Below, in pieces: positions 6,708-14,662 of a stretch of DNA of 14,708 nucleotides. This DNA comes from an uncultured Bacteroidales bacterium. Lineage in GTDB: Bacteria; Bacteroidota; Bacteroidia; Bacteroidales; Muribaculaceae. Within the stretch, counting starts at the first letter, position 1. The number at the start of each line of letters is the position of its first letter. Below the pieces are notes generated by a model. That model saw nothing but the letters and a program-made list of their open reading frames with translations. It had not been told where the DNA came from and did not search any database. The position numbers and the translations under genes were made by a program. The stretch spans positions 1 through 14,708 of the forward strand of contig CASBHZ010000075.1 of NCBI GenBank assembly GCA_949123685.1, read 5' to 3'.

Positions 6708-7859
6708 TTACTTGCCTTGCGCCTTAACGCGCTTTACAATTTTCTGAATACCGGAATGCGGTGCCGCAACTCCTTTCGGTGTAGAGATTCCTGAATTTAT
6801 AACTGGAGGATTCTTCTTTAGCTCCTTGGCTTCTTCTTCTGATACATACTCCCTGTCTGTTATGTAAATCTCTATGTAGCTTCTCATGTCAAGCGGAGTT
6901 TGGGTGTTGAATGCCCATTTATAAGCCTTTCCTCGTCCTGTCATTTTTAGAGAAAGAGAAATCTGACTGAGGTCTGCAGGTGTAATAGCGTTTTCTCCAT
7001 CGCTATTTATAAATACGTAAGAACTGAGAGCCTCGGTAAAATCTGTTGTAGCGCCAATAACTTTCAGAGCATTCGGAGTATAGACATGATTTGGGTATTG
7101 TGTCATTATATCGTGGTTCATGCGTATCACATTGCCGTTTTTTTGCCAATCCATCTTTGTCTTTTTCTTGGTGAATACGGTTTCAGATGCGATACCTGAT
7201 GTATTTGCAATCTTTTCAGGAAGATTCAATACATTGGATGTTGATGTAGGGAATACGTTGAGATTATACGACATCAGGAATATTTCGTCAGCATAGCGGC
7301 TTACACTATCAAGTCCATCTGCATTTGTGTGTCGACTGTATGTGTTCGATGTCAATATTCTCGGTTTTTGCCACCCTTTGATTTTTGTCTTGTCAATAGG
7401 AATAAGGAAGTCGACTATCGCTTCTTTATAAATAGTTAGCGAATCTTTTGATCCAAATGATGAGACATATTCCCTCATATATCCGGTTATATGCAGAAGA
7501 GGGCGCATACCCGGAGAAACTATGATTTCCGATAGATCGAGAGTTTTAGGGACCATTCTAATATTTTCACTGTTTACAGAGTCAATCTCTAATGGAACGT
7601 ATCCGAGATAGGAGAAAGTCACAGGAAAAGCATTTGCCGGTAATTCCGGAATGACACCATCGTTCCCGGTAAGAGCGATCATCGTGCCGTTACGGTCGGT
7701 GATTGAAGCGAGAACAAGCGGTTCGCCAGTCTCTTTATCAACAAGTAAAGGACGGCTTTCGGCTGTTTTTGCCATTGAAAGCAATACGGTCAAAAGTAAG
7801 AATATAGGAACTGTCATTACCCTCCGGATGTTTGCCATGATATGATTTTTAATTGTCAT
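6708..7859 (-). CDS. Exported protein with carboxypeptidase-regulatory-like domain
   Basis: 383 residues from the first ATG. A start at Met8 (7838, MANIRRVMTVPIFLLL) would give a cleaner signal peptide ending near SMAKTAES, and either may be used. Residues about 36-115 form a CarboxypepD_reg-like sandwich, with VDKETGEPLVLASIT, an N-G-turn ALTGNDGVI and VTFSYLGYVPLEI, ending LDLSEIIVSPGMRPLL, the usual lead into a receptor plug. Here no plug or barrel follows. The remaining 260 residues are mixed, with KTKIKGWQKPRILTSNTYSRH and ISLSLKMTGRGKAYKWAFNT, and match a group of Bacteroidales cell-envelope proteins of unknown role. The C-terminus is basic (IVKRVKAQGK). It probably acts in the periplasm or at the outer membrane. 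It reads in the same direction as its neighbours but is separated from rpmE2 by a terminator. Confidence 0.75.
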   Translation of the reverse strand: MTIKNHIMANIRRVMTVPIFLLLTVLLSMAKTAESRPLLVDKETGEPLVLASITDRNGTMIALTGNDGVIPELPANAFPVTFSYLGYVPLEIDSVNSENIRMVPKTLDLSEIIVSPGMRPLLHITGYMREYVSSFGSKDSLTIYKEAIVDFLIPIDKTKIKGWQKPRILTSNTYSRHTNADGLDSVSRYADEIFLMSYNLNVFPTSTSNVLNLPEKIANTSGIASETVFTKKKTKMDWQKNGNVIRMNHDIMTQYPNHVYTPNALKVIGATTDFTEALSSYVFINSDGENAITPADLSQISLSLKMTGRGKAYKWAFNTQTPLDMRSYIEIYITDREYVSEEEAKELKKNPPVINSGISTPKGVAAPHSGIQKIVKRVKAQGK

Positions 7860-7940
7860 TATTATCTATTTCTGAGTTTTATCGCGAAATTCCGACGGAG
7901 TCATTCTGTATTGTCATTTGTTGAGGGGATAGGGGAGAAA

Positions 7941-7976
7941 CAAAGAAGGGGTCCGATTGGATCCCTTTTTTATTTT
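7941..7976 (-). terminator. Rho-independent terminator after rpmE2
   Basis: On the minus strand, an A run, then GGGATCC-aatc-GGACCCC, then TTCTTTGTTTC. Six of seven stem pairs are canonical with one A-C mismatch, and the flanking A and T runs extend the stem. The plus strand also has a T run after the stem, so it could act in both directions. Confidence 0.7.
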
Positions 7977-7987
7977 GCGCGAGATGA

Positions 7988-8242
7988 TTACTTCTTTGCG
8001 CGGTTGCCGTAACGGTTGCGGAATTTGTCCACACGTCCGGCTGTATCGACGAGTTTCTGCTTTCCGGTGAAGAAAGGATGCGAAGAGCTGGTGATCTCAA
8101 GTTTTACAAGAGGATACTCTTTGCCGTCGATTTCGATAGTCTCACGAGATGCAACCGTAGAACGGGTGATGAACACCTCGTCGTTTGACATATCTTTAAA
8201 TACCACCTCGCGGTATTCTTTGGGATGAATGTCTTTTTTCAT
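7988..8242 (-). CDS. rpmE2: 50S ribosomal protein L31 type B
   Basis: 84 residues, the standard length of type B L31. It has the family N-terminus [19 protein letters not shown], a middle with [20 protein letters not shown] and the C-terminus [20 protein letters not shown]. The protein has no cysteines, so it is the zinc-free form. The type A form carries a CxxC zinc site, and in some bacteria the two forms exchange with zinc supply. Whether this genome also has a zinc-binding copy cannot be seen here. It is a structural protein of the large ribosomal subunit near the central protuberance and the bridge to the small subunit. It is monocistronic, with its own strong promoter, a leader hairpin and a terminator. 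Confidence 0.95.
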   Translation of the reverse strand: MKKDIHPKEYREVVFKDMSNDEVFITRSTVASRETIEIDGKEYPLVKLEITSSSHPFFTGKQKLVDTAGRVDKFRNRYGNRAKK

Positions 8243-8279
8243 TTTTGTAAATACTGCAGTTAATTTATTAAAAAATCTT

Positions 8280-8298
8280 GACAGGTCGCGATCCCGTC
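8280..8298 (-). promoter_or_regulatory. Leader hairpin at the 5' end of the rpmE2 mRNA
   Basis: On the minus strand GACGGG-atcgcga-CCTGTC: six pairs (one G-U) and a seven-base loop. It begins a few bases after the expected transcription start and lies about 38-56 bases before the start codon. It may stabilise the mRNA or be an autoregulatory ribosomal-protein site; this is inference. Confidence 0.5.
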
Positions 8299-8308
8299 AA
8301 ATGGCTTG

Positions 8309-8339
8309 CAAAGTTAATACTTTTTTTTGAGATGGCAAA
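8309..8339 (-). promoter_or_regulatory. Promoter of rpmE2
   Basis: On the minus strand TTTG (8336-8339), a 19-bp spacer and TAACTTTG (8309-8316), an ideal Bacteroidetes housekeeping promoter. The start would be near 8303, giving a leader of about 60 bases. An AACAGCCTC motif (8340-8348) sits directly upstream of the -33 element. Confidence 0.8.
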
Positions 8340-8363
8340 GAGGCTGTTTCTAAAGTTTATAAA

Positions 8364-8397
8364 AAAGTAATTCCGAGTATACACCCGGAATTACTTT
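8364..8397 (-). terminator. Rho-independent terminator after the carboxyltransferase gene
   Basis: Perfect 12-bp stem AAAGTAATTCCG / CGGAATTACTTT with a 10-base loop, starting 21 bp after the stop codon at 8418. On the minus strand it is followed by TTTTTTATAAAC. Confidence 0.85.
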
Positions 8398-8417
8398 AAA
8401 TATAACTTATGATTGGT

Positions 8418-10310
8418 TTATTCAAATTCAACGAGAGGCTGGTCTGTTGCAATTACATCGCCTTCGTTCACGAGGAATCTCTTGATTGTGCCCGCCATGT
8501 CTGTGGCAAGGTCATTCTCCATCTTCATTGCTTCATATACAAGCAGGAGATCACCTGTCTTTACTGTCTGACCGGGTTTGGCGAGTATTTCGATTACAGT
8601 GCCGCCCATAGGAGCGCGGAATACTTTACCTGTGATTTCCTCGGCAGCTTCTTTGGGAGCTTCCGCTTGAGTTGAAGCAGGTTCCTCAGCTTTCTTTTCT
8701 GCCTGCTTGGCTTCAAATTCAGCTTTGCGTTTGTTCTTGAGGAATGTGTTGGCAACGGATGGTAGAAGTTCCATAAGAAGGAACTCTTCTTCGTTTTGAG
8801 CCAATTTCATGCCGCCGAACTCGGGAAGTTCGGGATTTGCAGGTTCGCGGAATGAGCCGGTGTCATAAGGACGTTCCTCTGCCGATCCGGTGATCTTCTC
8901 ACGGAATGCAGGATCGATAGCTACCGGAGTCTTGCCGTATTCACCCTTGACAAGTGAAATGAACTGATTGTTCTTGTTTGAATAATCAGGTGCGCCTTTA
9001 CGGCGGTCAAGGGCAAGTGCAACTGCCTGGGAGCCGACGATCTGGCTTGTGGGAGTCACGAGCGGCACAAGACCCGCATCACGGCGAACTTTCGGAATGA
9101 GAGCCATTGCCTCGTCAAGAACGTCTTCTGCCTTAAGGGCACGCAGGTTTGCAACCATGTTTGAATACATACCGCCTGGAACTTCCGCATTCTTAACAAG
9201 CTCATTTGGTTTGGGGAAGCCGAAATATGCCTCGATCTTATGGCATGCGTCAAGCAGTTCTTCTTCTCTGTTTTCGTTTGCTGCGGCTATTGCGCGATCA
9301 AACTCGGCATCGATCTCTTTCGGCATTTTTGCATAATACTCATCGAAATCGTTAGGCCATTTGTCTTTGTTGAGGTCGAAATCGGCGAGAGCCTTGCGGG
9401 CTTCTACAAGTTCTTTACGGATCTTTGCCACAGCGTCCATATTGACAGCCATTTCGATTCCGAGTTTCTGGCAGAAAATCCATACGAGCTCGATTGCAGG
9501 AGCTGCCGAACCACCACCGAACCACCATATATTGGTATCGACGATATCCACTCCCTTGATGATTGCTGTCAATACGGCAGCAAGACCATAACCGGGTGTG
9601 CAGTGGGTATGGAAGTCAACGGGCACTTTGAGTGCCTGTTTAAGTTTCGGCATCAATGTAAAGATGCGGGAAGGATTAACAAGTCCTGCCATATCTTTAA
9701 GAGTCACCATCTTGGCTCCAAGAGCCTCCATTTCTTTGGCTTTCTCTACGAAATATTCATCAGTGAATATTTTCTCAGGTGCTGCCGGAGCATCGTTGCC
9801 ACCGAAAAGTTTTGCAAAGAAGCCTTTTTTCTTCGGAGCTTCGGCGGGCGTGTCTTTCGGGTCTACGGTATAGCAAACGGCGGTATCTGAAACACCTCCG
9901 AGCTGATTTATCATCTTCACCGATTCCTTGATATTGTTAATGTCGTTGAGCGCATCGAAAATACGCATCACGTTCAGACCGTTTTCAATAGCTTTTTTGT
10001 AGAAGCCTTCGAGAACATAATCAGGATAAGGAACATAACCGAAAAGGTTACGGCCACGCGAAAGTGCGGAGAGGAGGGATATTCCCTTCATCTCTTTTGA
10101 ACATGCGCGAAGACGGTCCCATGGGGATTCGCCAAGATAACGCATCACGGAATCGGGAACGGCACCGCCCCAGACTTCCATAATGTAGAATTTAGCTTCA
10201 CGATAAAGAGGAAGAAGTTTGTCAACATTCTCCTGCTTCATTCTGGTAGCGAACAGCGACTGCTGGCCGTCGCGCAGTGTAAGGTCTCGGATCTGTAATA
10301 CCTTTGCCAT
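8418..10310 (-). CDS. Biotin-dependent carboxyltransferase/decarboxylase alpha subunit with fused biotin carrier domain
   Basis: 630 residues. The N-terminal TIM barrel belongs to the HMGL-like carboxyltransferase family (oxaloacetate decarboxylase alpha, transcarboxylase 5S, pyruvate carboxylase). Asp14 in LTLRDGQQSL and His234/His236 in VDFHTHCTPGYG are the expected metal ligands. Lys205 in VTLKDMAGLV is the lysine carboxylated in relatives. A conserved carboxylase domain follows to about residue 510, then an Ala/Glu-rich linker (about 525-555). The C-terminal biotinyl domain has VYEAMKMEND, with Lys596 as the biotin site. It moves a carboxyl group between biotin and a keto acid such as oxaloacetate/pyruvate, or decarboxylates it. 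An odd insertion (about residues 151-181, with KKKGFFAKLFGG) sits inside the barrel. No beta or gamma membrane subunits or carboxylase partner lie next to it, so the exact reaction is open. Confidence 0.85.
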   Translation of the reverse strand: MAKVLQIRDLTLRDGQQSLFATRMKQENVDKLLPLYREAKFYIMEVWGGAVPDSVMRYLGESPWDRLRACSKEMKGISLLSALSRGRNLFGYVPYPDYVLEGFYKKAIENGLNVMRIFDALNDINNIKESVKMINQLGGVSDTAVCYTVDPKDTPAEAPKKKGFFAKLFGGNDAPAAPEKIFTDEYFVEKAKEMEALGAKMVTLKDMAGLVNPSRIFTLMPKLKQALKVPVDFHTHCTPGYGLAAVLTAIIKGVDIVDTNIWWFGGGSAAPAIELVWIFCQKLGIEMAVNMDAVAKIRKELVEARKALADFDLNKDKWPNDFDEYYAKMPKEIDAEFDRAIAAANENREEELLDACHKIEAYFGFPKPNELVKNAEVPGGMYSNMVANLRALKAEDVLDEAMALIPKVRRDAGLVPLVTPTSQIVGSQAVALALDRRKGAPDYSNKNNQFISLVKGEYGKTPVAIDPAFREKITGSAEERPYDTGSFREPANPELPEFGGMKLAQNEEEFLLMELLPSVANTFLKNKRKAEFEAKQAEKKAEEPASTQAEAPKEAAEEITGKVFRAPMGGTVIEILAKPGQTVKTGDLLLVYEAMKMENDLATDMAGTIKRFLVNEGDVIATDQPLVEFE

Positions 10311-10547
10311 TTGGTCTTAGTGTTAAGGTTTCGAAATGAAATTTCTAAAAATTAATTATGCGGTAAATATATATATAAATTTTATACCGAACAAAAAATT
10401 AATGAAAAATTTCAGTAATAAGTTTAATTCTTGTTAAATTTCAGAATTTAGCTTATGCCGGTATATTTAATTCAATTGCCTATTTATGAAATTAAGAAGC
10501 TGTTTAAACTAAACATACTCTAATGAAACCGTGGTTATTATGTGTTT
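10311..10547. other. A+T-rich intergenic region upstream of the carboxyltransferase gene
   Basis: 237 bases with no credible gene. A possible minus-strand promoter is TTTG (10392-10395), a 20-bp spacer and TATATTTA (10364-10371), seven of eight bases of TAnnTTTG. An AACAGCTTC motif occurs at 10496-10504, close behind the end of the penicillin-binding protein gene, in a context very similar to the copy at 6671. No clear terminator for the penicillin-binding protein gene is seen. Confidence 0.45.
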
Positions 10548-13016
10548 TTACTCAAAAATTCCTTCAACAGCCTCCTCTTCAGCAGGCGCAGGTCCGTAAT
10601 CGGTTATTATCTCTCCCTCGCAGGCATTGTAATTGTCAGGAAATTTGAATTTCGCATCTTGTCTGTAAGGGAGCTTGGAGTCTGCATATACCTTCTGCAT
10701 ATACAATCCGTATATAGGCAGGGCTGCTCTTGCTCCCTGTCCGAATGCCATGGTGTTAAAGTGGATATAACGTTCTTCACCGCCTACCCAGACTCCGGTG
10801 ACAAGTTCCGGCGTGAATCCCATGAACCAGGTGTCTGAGTTGGAGTTTGTAGTACCGGTCTTTCCTCCCATCTGTGCAGTGATGTTATATCTTGAGCGAA
10901 GGCTGGCTCCGGTTCCGCTGTCAACGACATTCAAAAGGATTGACAATATCTTGTAATATGCATCTTCCGATGTAACTTCCGTGCGATGGGGCACTGCTGA
11001 ATATATGAGGTTTCCCTGGTTATCTTCAATGCGGGTGACGAACACTGGATCCACCCTGATTCCTCGGTTGGCGAATGCCGTGTACGCTGCCACCATATGA
11101 CCTACGGGCACGTCTACCGTGCCGAGACAAAGCGGAAGTGTAGGGTCTATGTATCCTGTTATTCCGAACATTCTCATCTTGTTGGCGAGACTGACCGGTG
11201 TCAGTTCATTGACAAGGCGGGCTGAAATCCAGTTATTGGAGTTGGTAAGCGCCCAACGCAGGTCAACCATCTCTCCGACACGTGCGCTGCCGGAATTTCG
11301 AGGAGCCCAGTTACCGAATACGGGCTGTGTGTTTGAGAACATTGAGCAGGGTGTGAAATCCTGTTCCATAGCCAAGGTATAAAGGAACGGTTTGGCTGTA
11401 GAACCGATCTGTCGTTTTCCCCGGCTCACCATGTCATATTGGAAATGAGAGAAGTCGGGACCTCCGACATAAGCCTTTACATATCCCGTCACGGGATCCA
11501 TACTCATGAGTCCGGTGCGAAGAACCGTCTTCATATAAAGTAAGGAATCATAAGGAGACATTGTAACAGTTTTTGTGCCCGGCACTATCTTCGTAACATT
11601 CCTGCCTTTTTCGGTTCTTGTCTCTTTGACATATGCGAACACATCCATTTCGTAAGGAGTGTGGAATGCTTTGTCTATTTCCTCTTGCGAGTGTCCCGCC
11701 TTTTTCATGTTGCGGTAACGTTCTGTCTGTTTAACAGCGTTTTTGATGAGTTTCATCACGCCGTCATAACTCAATTCCGATGAATTGGTAGTATACGGAC
11801 CTGTTCGTTGTCCTCTTTTTTCCCTTTCGAATGCAGGCTGGAGGTATCCGCCAAGGTGCTGATATATTGCCTCTTCGGCATAATCCTGCATTCGCATATC
11901 TATCGACGTATATATGCGCAGACCATCGGTATAAAGGTCATAATGTTTTCCATCGGGTTTGGGATTTTTCAATATCCAGCCATAGAGCGGGTTTTCCTCC
12001 CATTGAGTTGAGTCAGTATTATAGTTTCCCCATGCCAGACGGTAAGCCATCAGAGACTTATAGTCGGAACGTTTGGGGCGTTCCGGTTTTTTTGCAGTCA
12101 TAAGGCGGCGTATCTCTTCGCGAAGGTAGGGTGCGCCACCTTCCTTATGGTCAACCTTGTGATAGTCGAGAGAAAGGGGTAGGGCTTTCAGTGAGTCACC
12201 TTCCTCAACAGTGAGGAAATCCGCTTTCACCATTTGGTCGATTACTATATTCCTCCTGTTTCTTGCCCGCTCTTCATGACGGAGAGGATTAAAGAAACTT
12301 GGATTCTTCAGCATTCCCACGAGCAAAGCGGCTTCTTCAGCTTTGAGGTCGCCCGGTTCTTTACCGAAATACACGTTTGCCGCAGTTTTAATTCCCACGG
12401 CATTGTTGAGGAAGTCGAACCTGTTGAGATACATGTTTATTATCTCATCTTTGGTATAGAAACGTTCGAGCTTCACGGCAATCATCCATTCGATAGGCTT
12501 CTGGATAGCGCGCTTGAAAATATTTCCGGTAGGTTGTGAATATAGCTGCTTTGCAAGCTGTTGGGTTATGGTTGATGCACCTCCTGCAGACTTGTCACCC
12601 ATCATTACTGTTTTGATCATGGTTCTGCCAAGAGCTTTGAAGTCAATGCCGGAATGCTCTTTGAACCTCACGTCTTCTGTAGCTATCAATGCATTGATGA
12701 CGTGAGGAGACACTGCATCATAGTCTGTATATACGCGGTTGCCTGATCCGAAATAATATCTGCCAAGTTCTGTGGTGCCGTCAGAAGCGAACACAAGCGA
12801 GGCAAGTTTATCGTGAGGGTCCTCAAGCTCCTCGATCGGAGGCATATATCCTATCACACCATTATATATTAGCAGCAGGAATAGGAATATGAAAGCTCCA
12901 AGGCTTAAGAAAGCTGCCCACAGCCACTTGACAATGCGCTGATTGCGTCTGATACGTTTCGCGGCGCGTGCGTCAAAACCGGTGTTTTCTATGTTGTTGC
13001 CGAAATCGTTGTTCAT
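10548..13016 (-). CDS. Class A penicillin-binding protein (PBP1A-like), glycosyltransferase plus transpeptidase
   Basis: 822 residues, a usual length for PBP1A. A cytoplasmic N-terminus is followed by one membrane helix at about residues 30-51 (WLWAAFLSLGAFIFLFLLLI). The GT51 glycosyltransferase domain has catalytic Glu114 in ATEDVRFKEHSGID, GGASTITQQLAKQLY (about 145-159), Glu176 in KPIEWMIAVKLERF and INMYLNRFDF. The transpeptidase domain has the active-site Ser539 in IGSTAKPFLY, S593-N-N595 in TNSNNW and K719-T-G in GGKTGTTNSNSDTW. All key residues are present, so both activities should work. It polymerises lipid II glycan strands and cross-links peptides in the periplasm. A charged stretch between the domains (about 305-345, PERPKRSDYK) and an acidic tail (PAEEEAVEGIFE) are noted. 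A -7-like TATATTTG lies just upstream, so it can be transcribed apart from the flavin reductase gene. Confidence 0.95.
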   Translation of the reverse strand: MNNDFGNNIENTGFDARAAKRIRRNQRIVKWLWAAFLSLGAFIFLFLLLIYNGVIGYMPPIEELEDPHDKLASLVFASDGTTELGRYYFGSGNRVYTDYDAVSPHVINALIATEDVRFKEHSGIDFKALGRTMIKTVMMGDKSAGGASTITQQLAKQLYSQPTGNIFKRAIQKPIEWMIAVKLERFYTKDEIINMYLNRFDFLNNAVGIKTAANVYFGKEPGDLKAEEAALLVGMLKNPSFFNPLRHEERARNRRNIVIDQMVKADFLTVEEGDSLKALPLSLDYHKVDHKEGGAPYLREEIRRLMTAKKPERPKRSDYKSLMAYRLAWGNYNTDSTQWEENPLYGWILKNPKPDGKHYDLYTDGLRIYTSIDMRMQDYAEEAIYQHLGGYLQPAFEREKRGQRTGPYTTNSSELSYDGVMKLIKNAVKQTERYRNMKKAGHSQEEIDKAFHTPYEMDVFAYVKETRTEKGRNVTKIVPGTKTVTMSPYDSLLYMKTVLRTGLMSMDPVTGYVKAYVGGPDFSHFQYDMVSRGKRQIGSTAKPFLYTLAMEQDFTPCSMFSNTQPVFGNWAPRNSGSARVGEMVDLRWALTNSNNWISARLVNELTPVSLANKMRMFGITGYIDPTLPLCLGTVDVPVGHMVAAYTAFANRGIRVDPVFVTRIEDNQGNLIYSAVPHRTEVTSEDAYYKILSILLNVVDSGTGASLRSRYNITAQMGGKTGTTNSNSDTWFMGFTPELVTGVWVGGEERYIHFNTMAFGQGARAALPIYGLYMQKVYADSKLPYRQDAKFKFPDNYNACEGEIITDYGPAPAEEEAVEGIFE

Positions 13017-13035
13017 TGCTAAATATTTTAAGCTG

Positions 13036-13043
13036 CAAATATA
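13036..13043 (-). promoter_or_regulatory. Predicted -7 box of the penicillin-binding protein gene
   Basis: TATATTTG on the minus strand matches TAnnTTTG exactly and lies in the 52-bp gap 20 bp before the start codon. The expected -33 element is poor, so it may be a weak or secondary promoter. Confidence 0.45.
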
Positions 13044-13068
13044 CGAATATTTATCGAAAACGGACTCT

Positions 13069-13638
13069 CTATTTTCTTTTCTGCACAGAGAAACCGAATT
13101 TTCCTATAAGCTTTCCAAGTTCGAAATAATGACCGTGGCAATAAGCCATAATGCCCGATTTTTCGAGTGAGAAGCGTCCTGTCTCCGTATCTATAAATCG
13201 GTCGTCGGCACGCACGTTAAGCACTTCGGCTATGAACATGTCGTGGCTACCCAATGACATGATGGTTTTCACCCTGCATTCGATAGAGAGTGGCGACTCC
13301 TCTATTGTTGGCGATGAAACTTTTTCACCGGGTATCGGAGTGAGTCCCGTTTCTTTCCACTTATTATAATCTTTGCCTGAACGGACTCCCGCCCAGTCAG
13401 TGGCGTTTGCCATGGCTTCGGTGGTCAGGTTGATGGTAAACTCCATCCTCTCCTTTATAATGGGATATGAATGACGTTCCTTCCTGACGGAGATGTAGCA
13501 CATCGCAGGGTCTGAGCATATTGTTCCGGTCCAAGCGACAGTTAGCATGTTCCATTCTTCAGGAGAAGCTCCGCATGTAACGAGGGCTGCGGGCAAAGGG
13601 TATATCATTGTCCCGGGACGCCAAGATATTTTGGTCAT
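13069..13638 (-). CDS. Flavin reductase-like protein (FMN-binding split barrel)
   Basis: 189 residues, typical for the flavoredoxin/DIM6-NTAB family. Recognisable parts are PGTMIYPLPAALVTCG at the N-terminus, NMLTVAWTGTICSDPAMCYI (the flavin phosphate-binding strand pair in this family), SVRKERHSYPIIKERMEFTI, then ATDWAGVRSGKDYNKWKETG and IECRVKTIMSLGSHDMFIAEV. It probably binds FMN in the cytoplasm as a dimer and passes electrons to an unknown partner; the substrate is unknown. It lies 52 bp before the penicillin-binding protein gene on the same strand, with no functional link evident. It is divergent from the phospho-sugar mutase. Confidence 0.85.
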   Translation of the reverse strand: MTKISWRPGTMIYPLPAALVTCGASPEEWNMLTVAWTGTICSDPAMCYISVRKERHSYPIIKERMEFTINLTTEAMANATDWAGVRSGKDYNKWKETGLTPIPGEKVSSPTIEESPLSIECRVKTIMSLGSHDMFIAEVLNVRADDRFIDTETGRFSLEKSGIMAYCHGHYFELGKLIGKFGFSVQKRK

Positions 13639-13675
13639 ATGATTCCAGTTTTATTTAACATCTTCTTATTTTGAA

Positions 13676-13706
13676 CAAAATTACTACATTTAGATTAAAA
13701 GCTGTT
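13676..13706 (-). promoter_or_regulatory. Predicted promoter of the flavin reductase gene
   Basis: TAATTTTG (13676-13683) on the minus strand is an exact -7 match, 38 bp before the start codon. About 19 bp upstream is not TTTG but the AACA of an AACAGC motif (13698-13706). The same bases lie at the -33 of the divergent mutase promoter. Confidence 0.5.
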
Positions 13707-13735
13707 AAAGATGAAGAAATTTTTTCTTATCTTTG
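13705..13735 (+). promoter_or_regulatory. Predicted promoter of the phospho-sugar mutase gene
   Basis: TATCTTTG (13728-13735) is an exact -7 match. With a 19-bp spacer the -33 position is TTAA (13705-13708), a weak match. The leader would be about 70 bases. Confidence 0.55.
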
Positions 13736-13810
13736 CGTTTATCTAATAAGCGCAGTGGTGTATGTCGCTTTTGAAAATTTAATATTTAATATAACAGATA
13801 CATATTAATT

Positions 13811-14662
13811 ATGAGTAACGATGAATTGATAAGAACCGTCACCGAACGGGCTCAAAACTGGTTGACCCCTCAATACGATGAAGATATCCGTGAAGAGGTT
13901 AAAAAAATGCTTGATGCTGAAGATAAGACTGAACTTATAGAGTCGTTTTACAAGGATCTTGAATTTGGCACAGGCGGTCTCCGCGGCATCATGGGTGCCG
14001 GTACGAACCGCATGAACCGTTACACGGTTGGCGCAGCCACCCAAGGTCTTGCCAATTATCTAAAAGACTGCTTCAAGGATCTTCCTCAGATTGCTGTTGC
14101 CGTAGGTCATGACGTGCGTCATAATTCACGCAAGTTTGCCGAGCTTACGGCTGATATTTTCTCAGCCAACGGTATTAAGGTTTATCTTTTCGACGGACCG
14201 TGCCCCACGCCTGAAGTTTCTTATGCTATCCGTAAACTCGGATGTCAGAGCGGTGTTATGGTGACTGCGAGTCACAATCCTAAAGAATACAACGGCTACA
14301 AGGCTTATTGGAGCGATGGTGCCCAGATGATTGCGCCTCACGATGTCAAGACTATCGAATATGTGAATGCCATAACATCTGTAGATCAGATTAAATTTGC
14401 TCCCAACAAAGATCTTATCCAGGTTATAGGAAAAGATATAGACGAGCAATACCTTGCGGATATTCATTCTCTTTCTCTCGATCCGGAAGCTAACAAGCGT
14501 CATAGCGACATGAAGATCGTTTACACCCCGATTCATGGCACCGGTACGCGCCTGATGTTTGATTCCCTTAAGTTATGGGGATTCAACAATGTGATCCACG
14601 TTCCGGAGCAGGATATTCAGAGTGGTGATTTCCCCACAGTTGCTTCTCCGAATCCTGAAAAT
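13811..14662 (+). CDS. Phospho-sugar mutase (phosphoglucomutase/phosphomannomutase family), partial
   Basis: 284 genuine codons from the ATG at 13811; the rest of the gene (the family is about 580 residues) is missing. The N-terminal domain has FGTGGLRGIMGAGTNRMNRY and VGHDVRHNSRKFAELTADIF. The active-site serine loop is GVMVTASHNPKEYNGYKAYW, where the serine carries the phosphate that is swapped between positions of the sugar. Domain 2 begins near YTPIHGTGTRLMFDSLK and breaks off after FPTVASPNPEN. It converts glucose-1-phosphate and glucose-6-phosphate or a similar pair in the cytoplasm; a pentose role as in PGM2 proteins cannot be excluded. Beyond 14662 the open frame continues only into adapter sequence (RSEEHTSELQSR), which must not be annotated as protein. 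Confidence 0.92.

Noticed and set aside
7879..8100. Minus-strand frame of 73 codons overlapping rpmE2
   Set aside because: It overlaps the L31 gene in another frame and crosses its terminator; not a gene.
9240..9890. Long plus-strand open frame (216 codons) opposite the carboxyltransferase gene
   Set aside because: It is fully antisense to a clearly conserved enzyme, its translation has no recognisable domain and is Cys/His-rich in a random way, and it reflects codon bias of the real gene.
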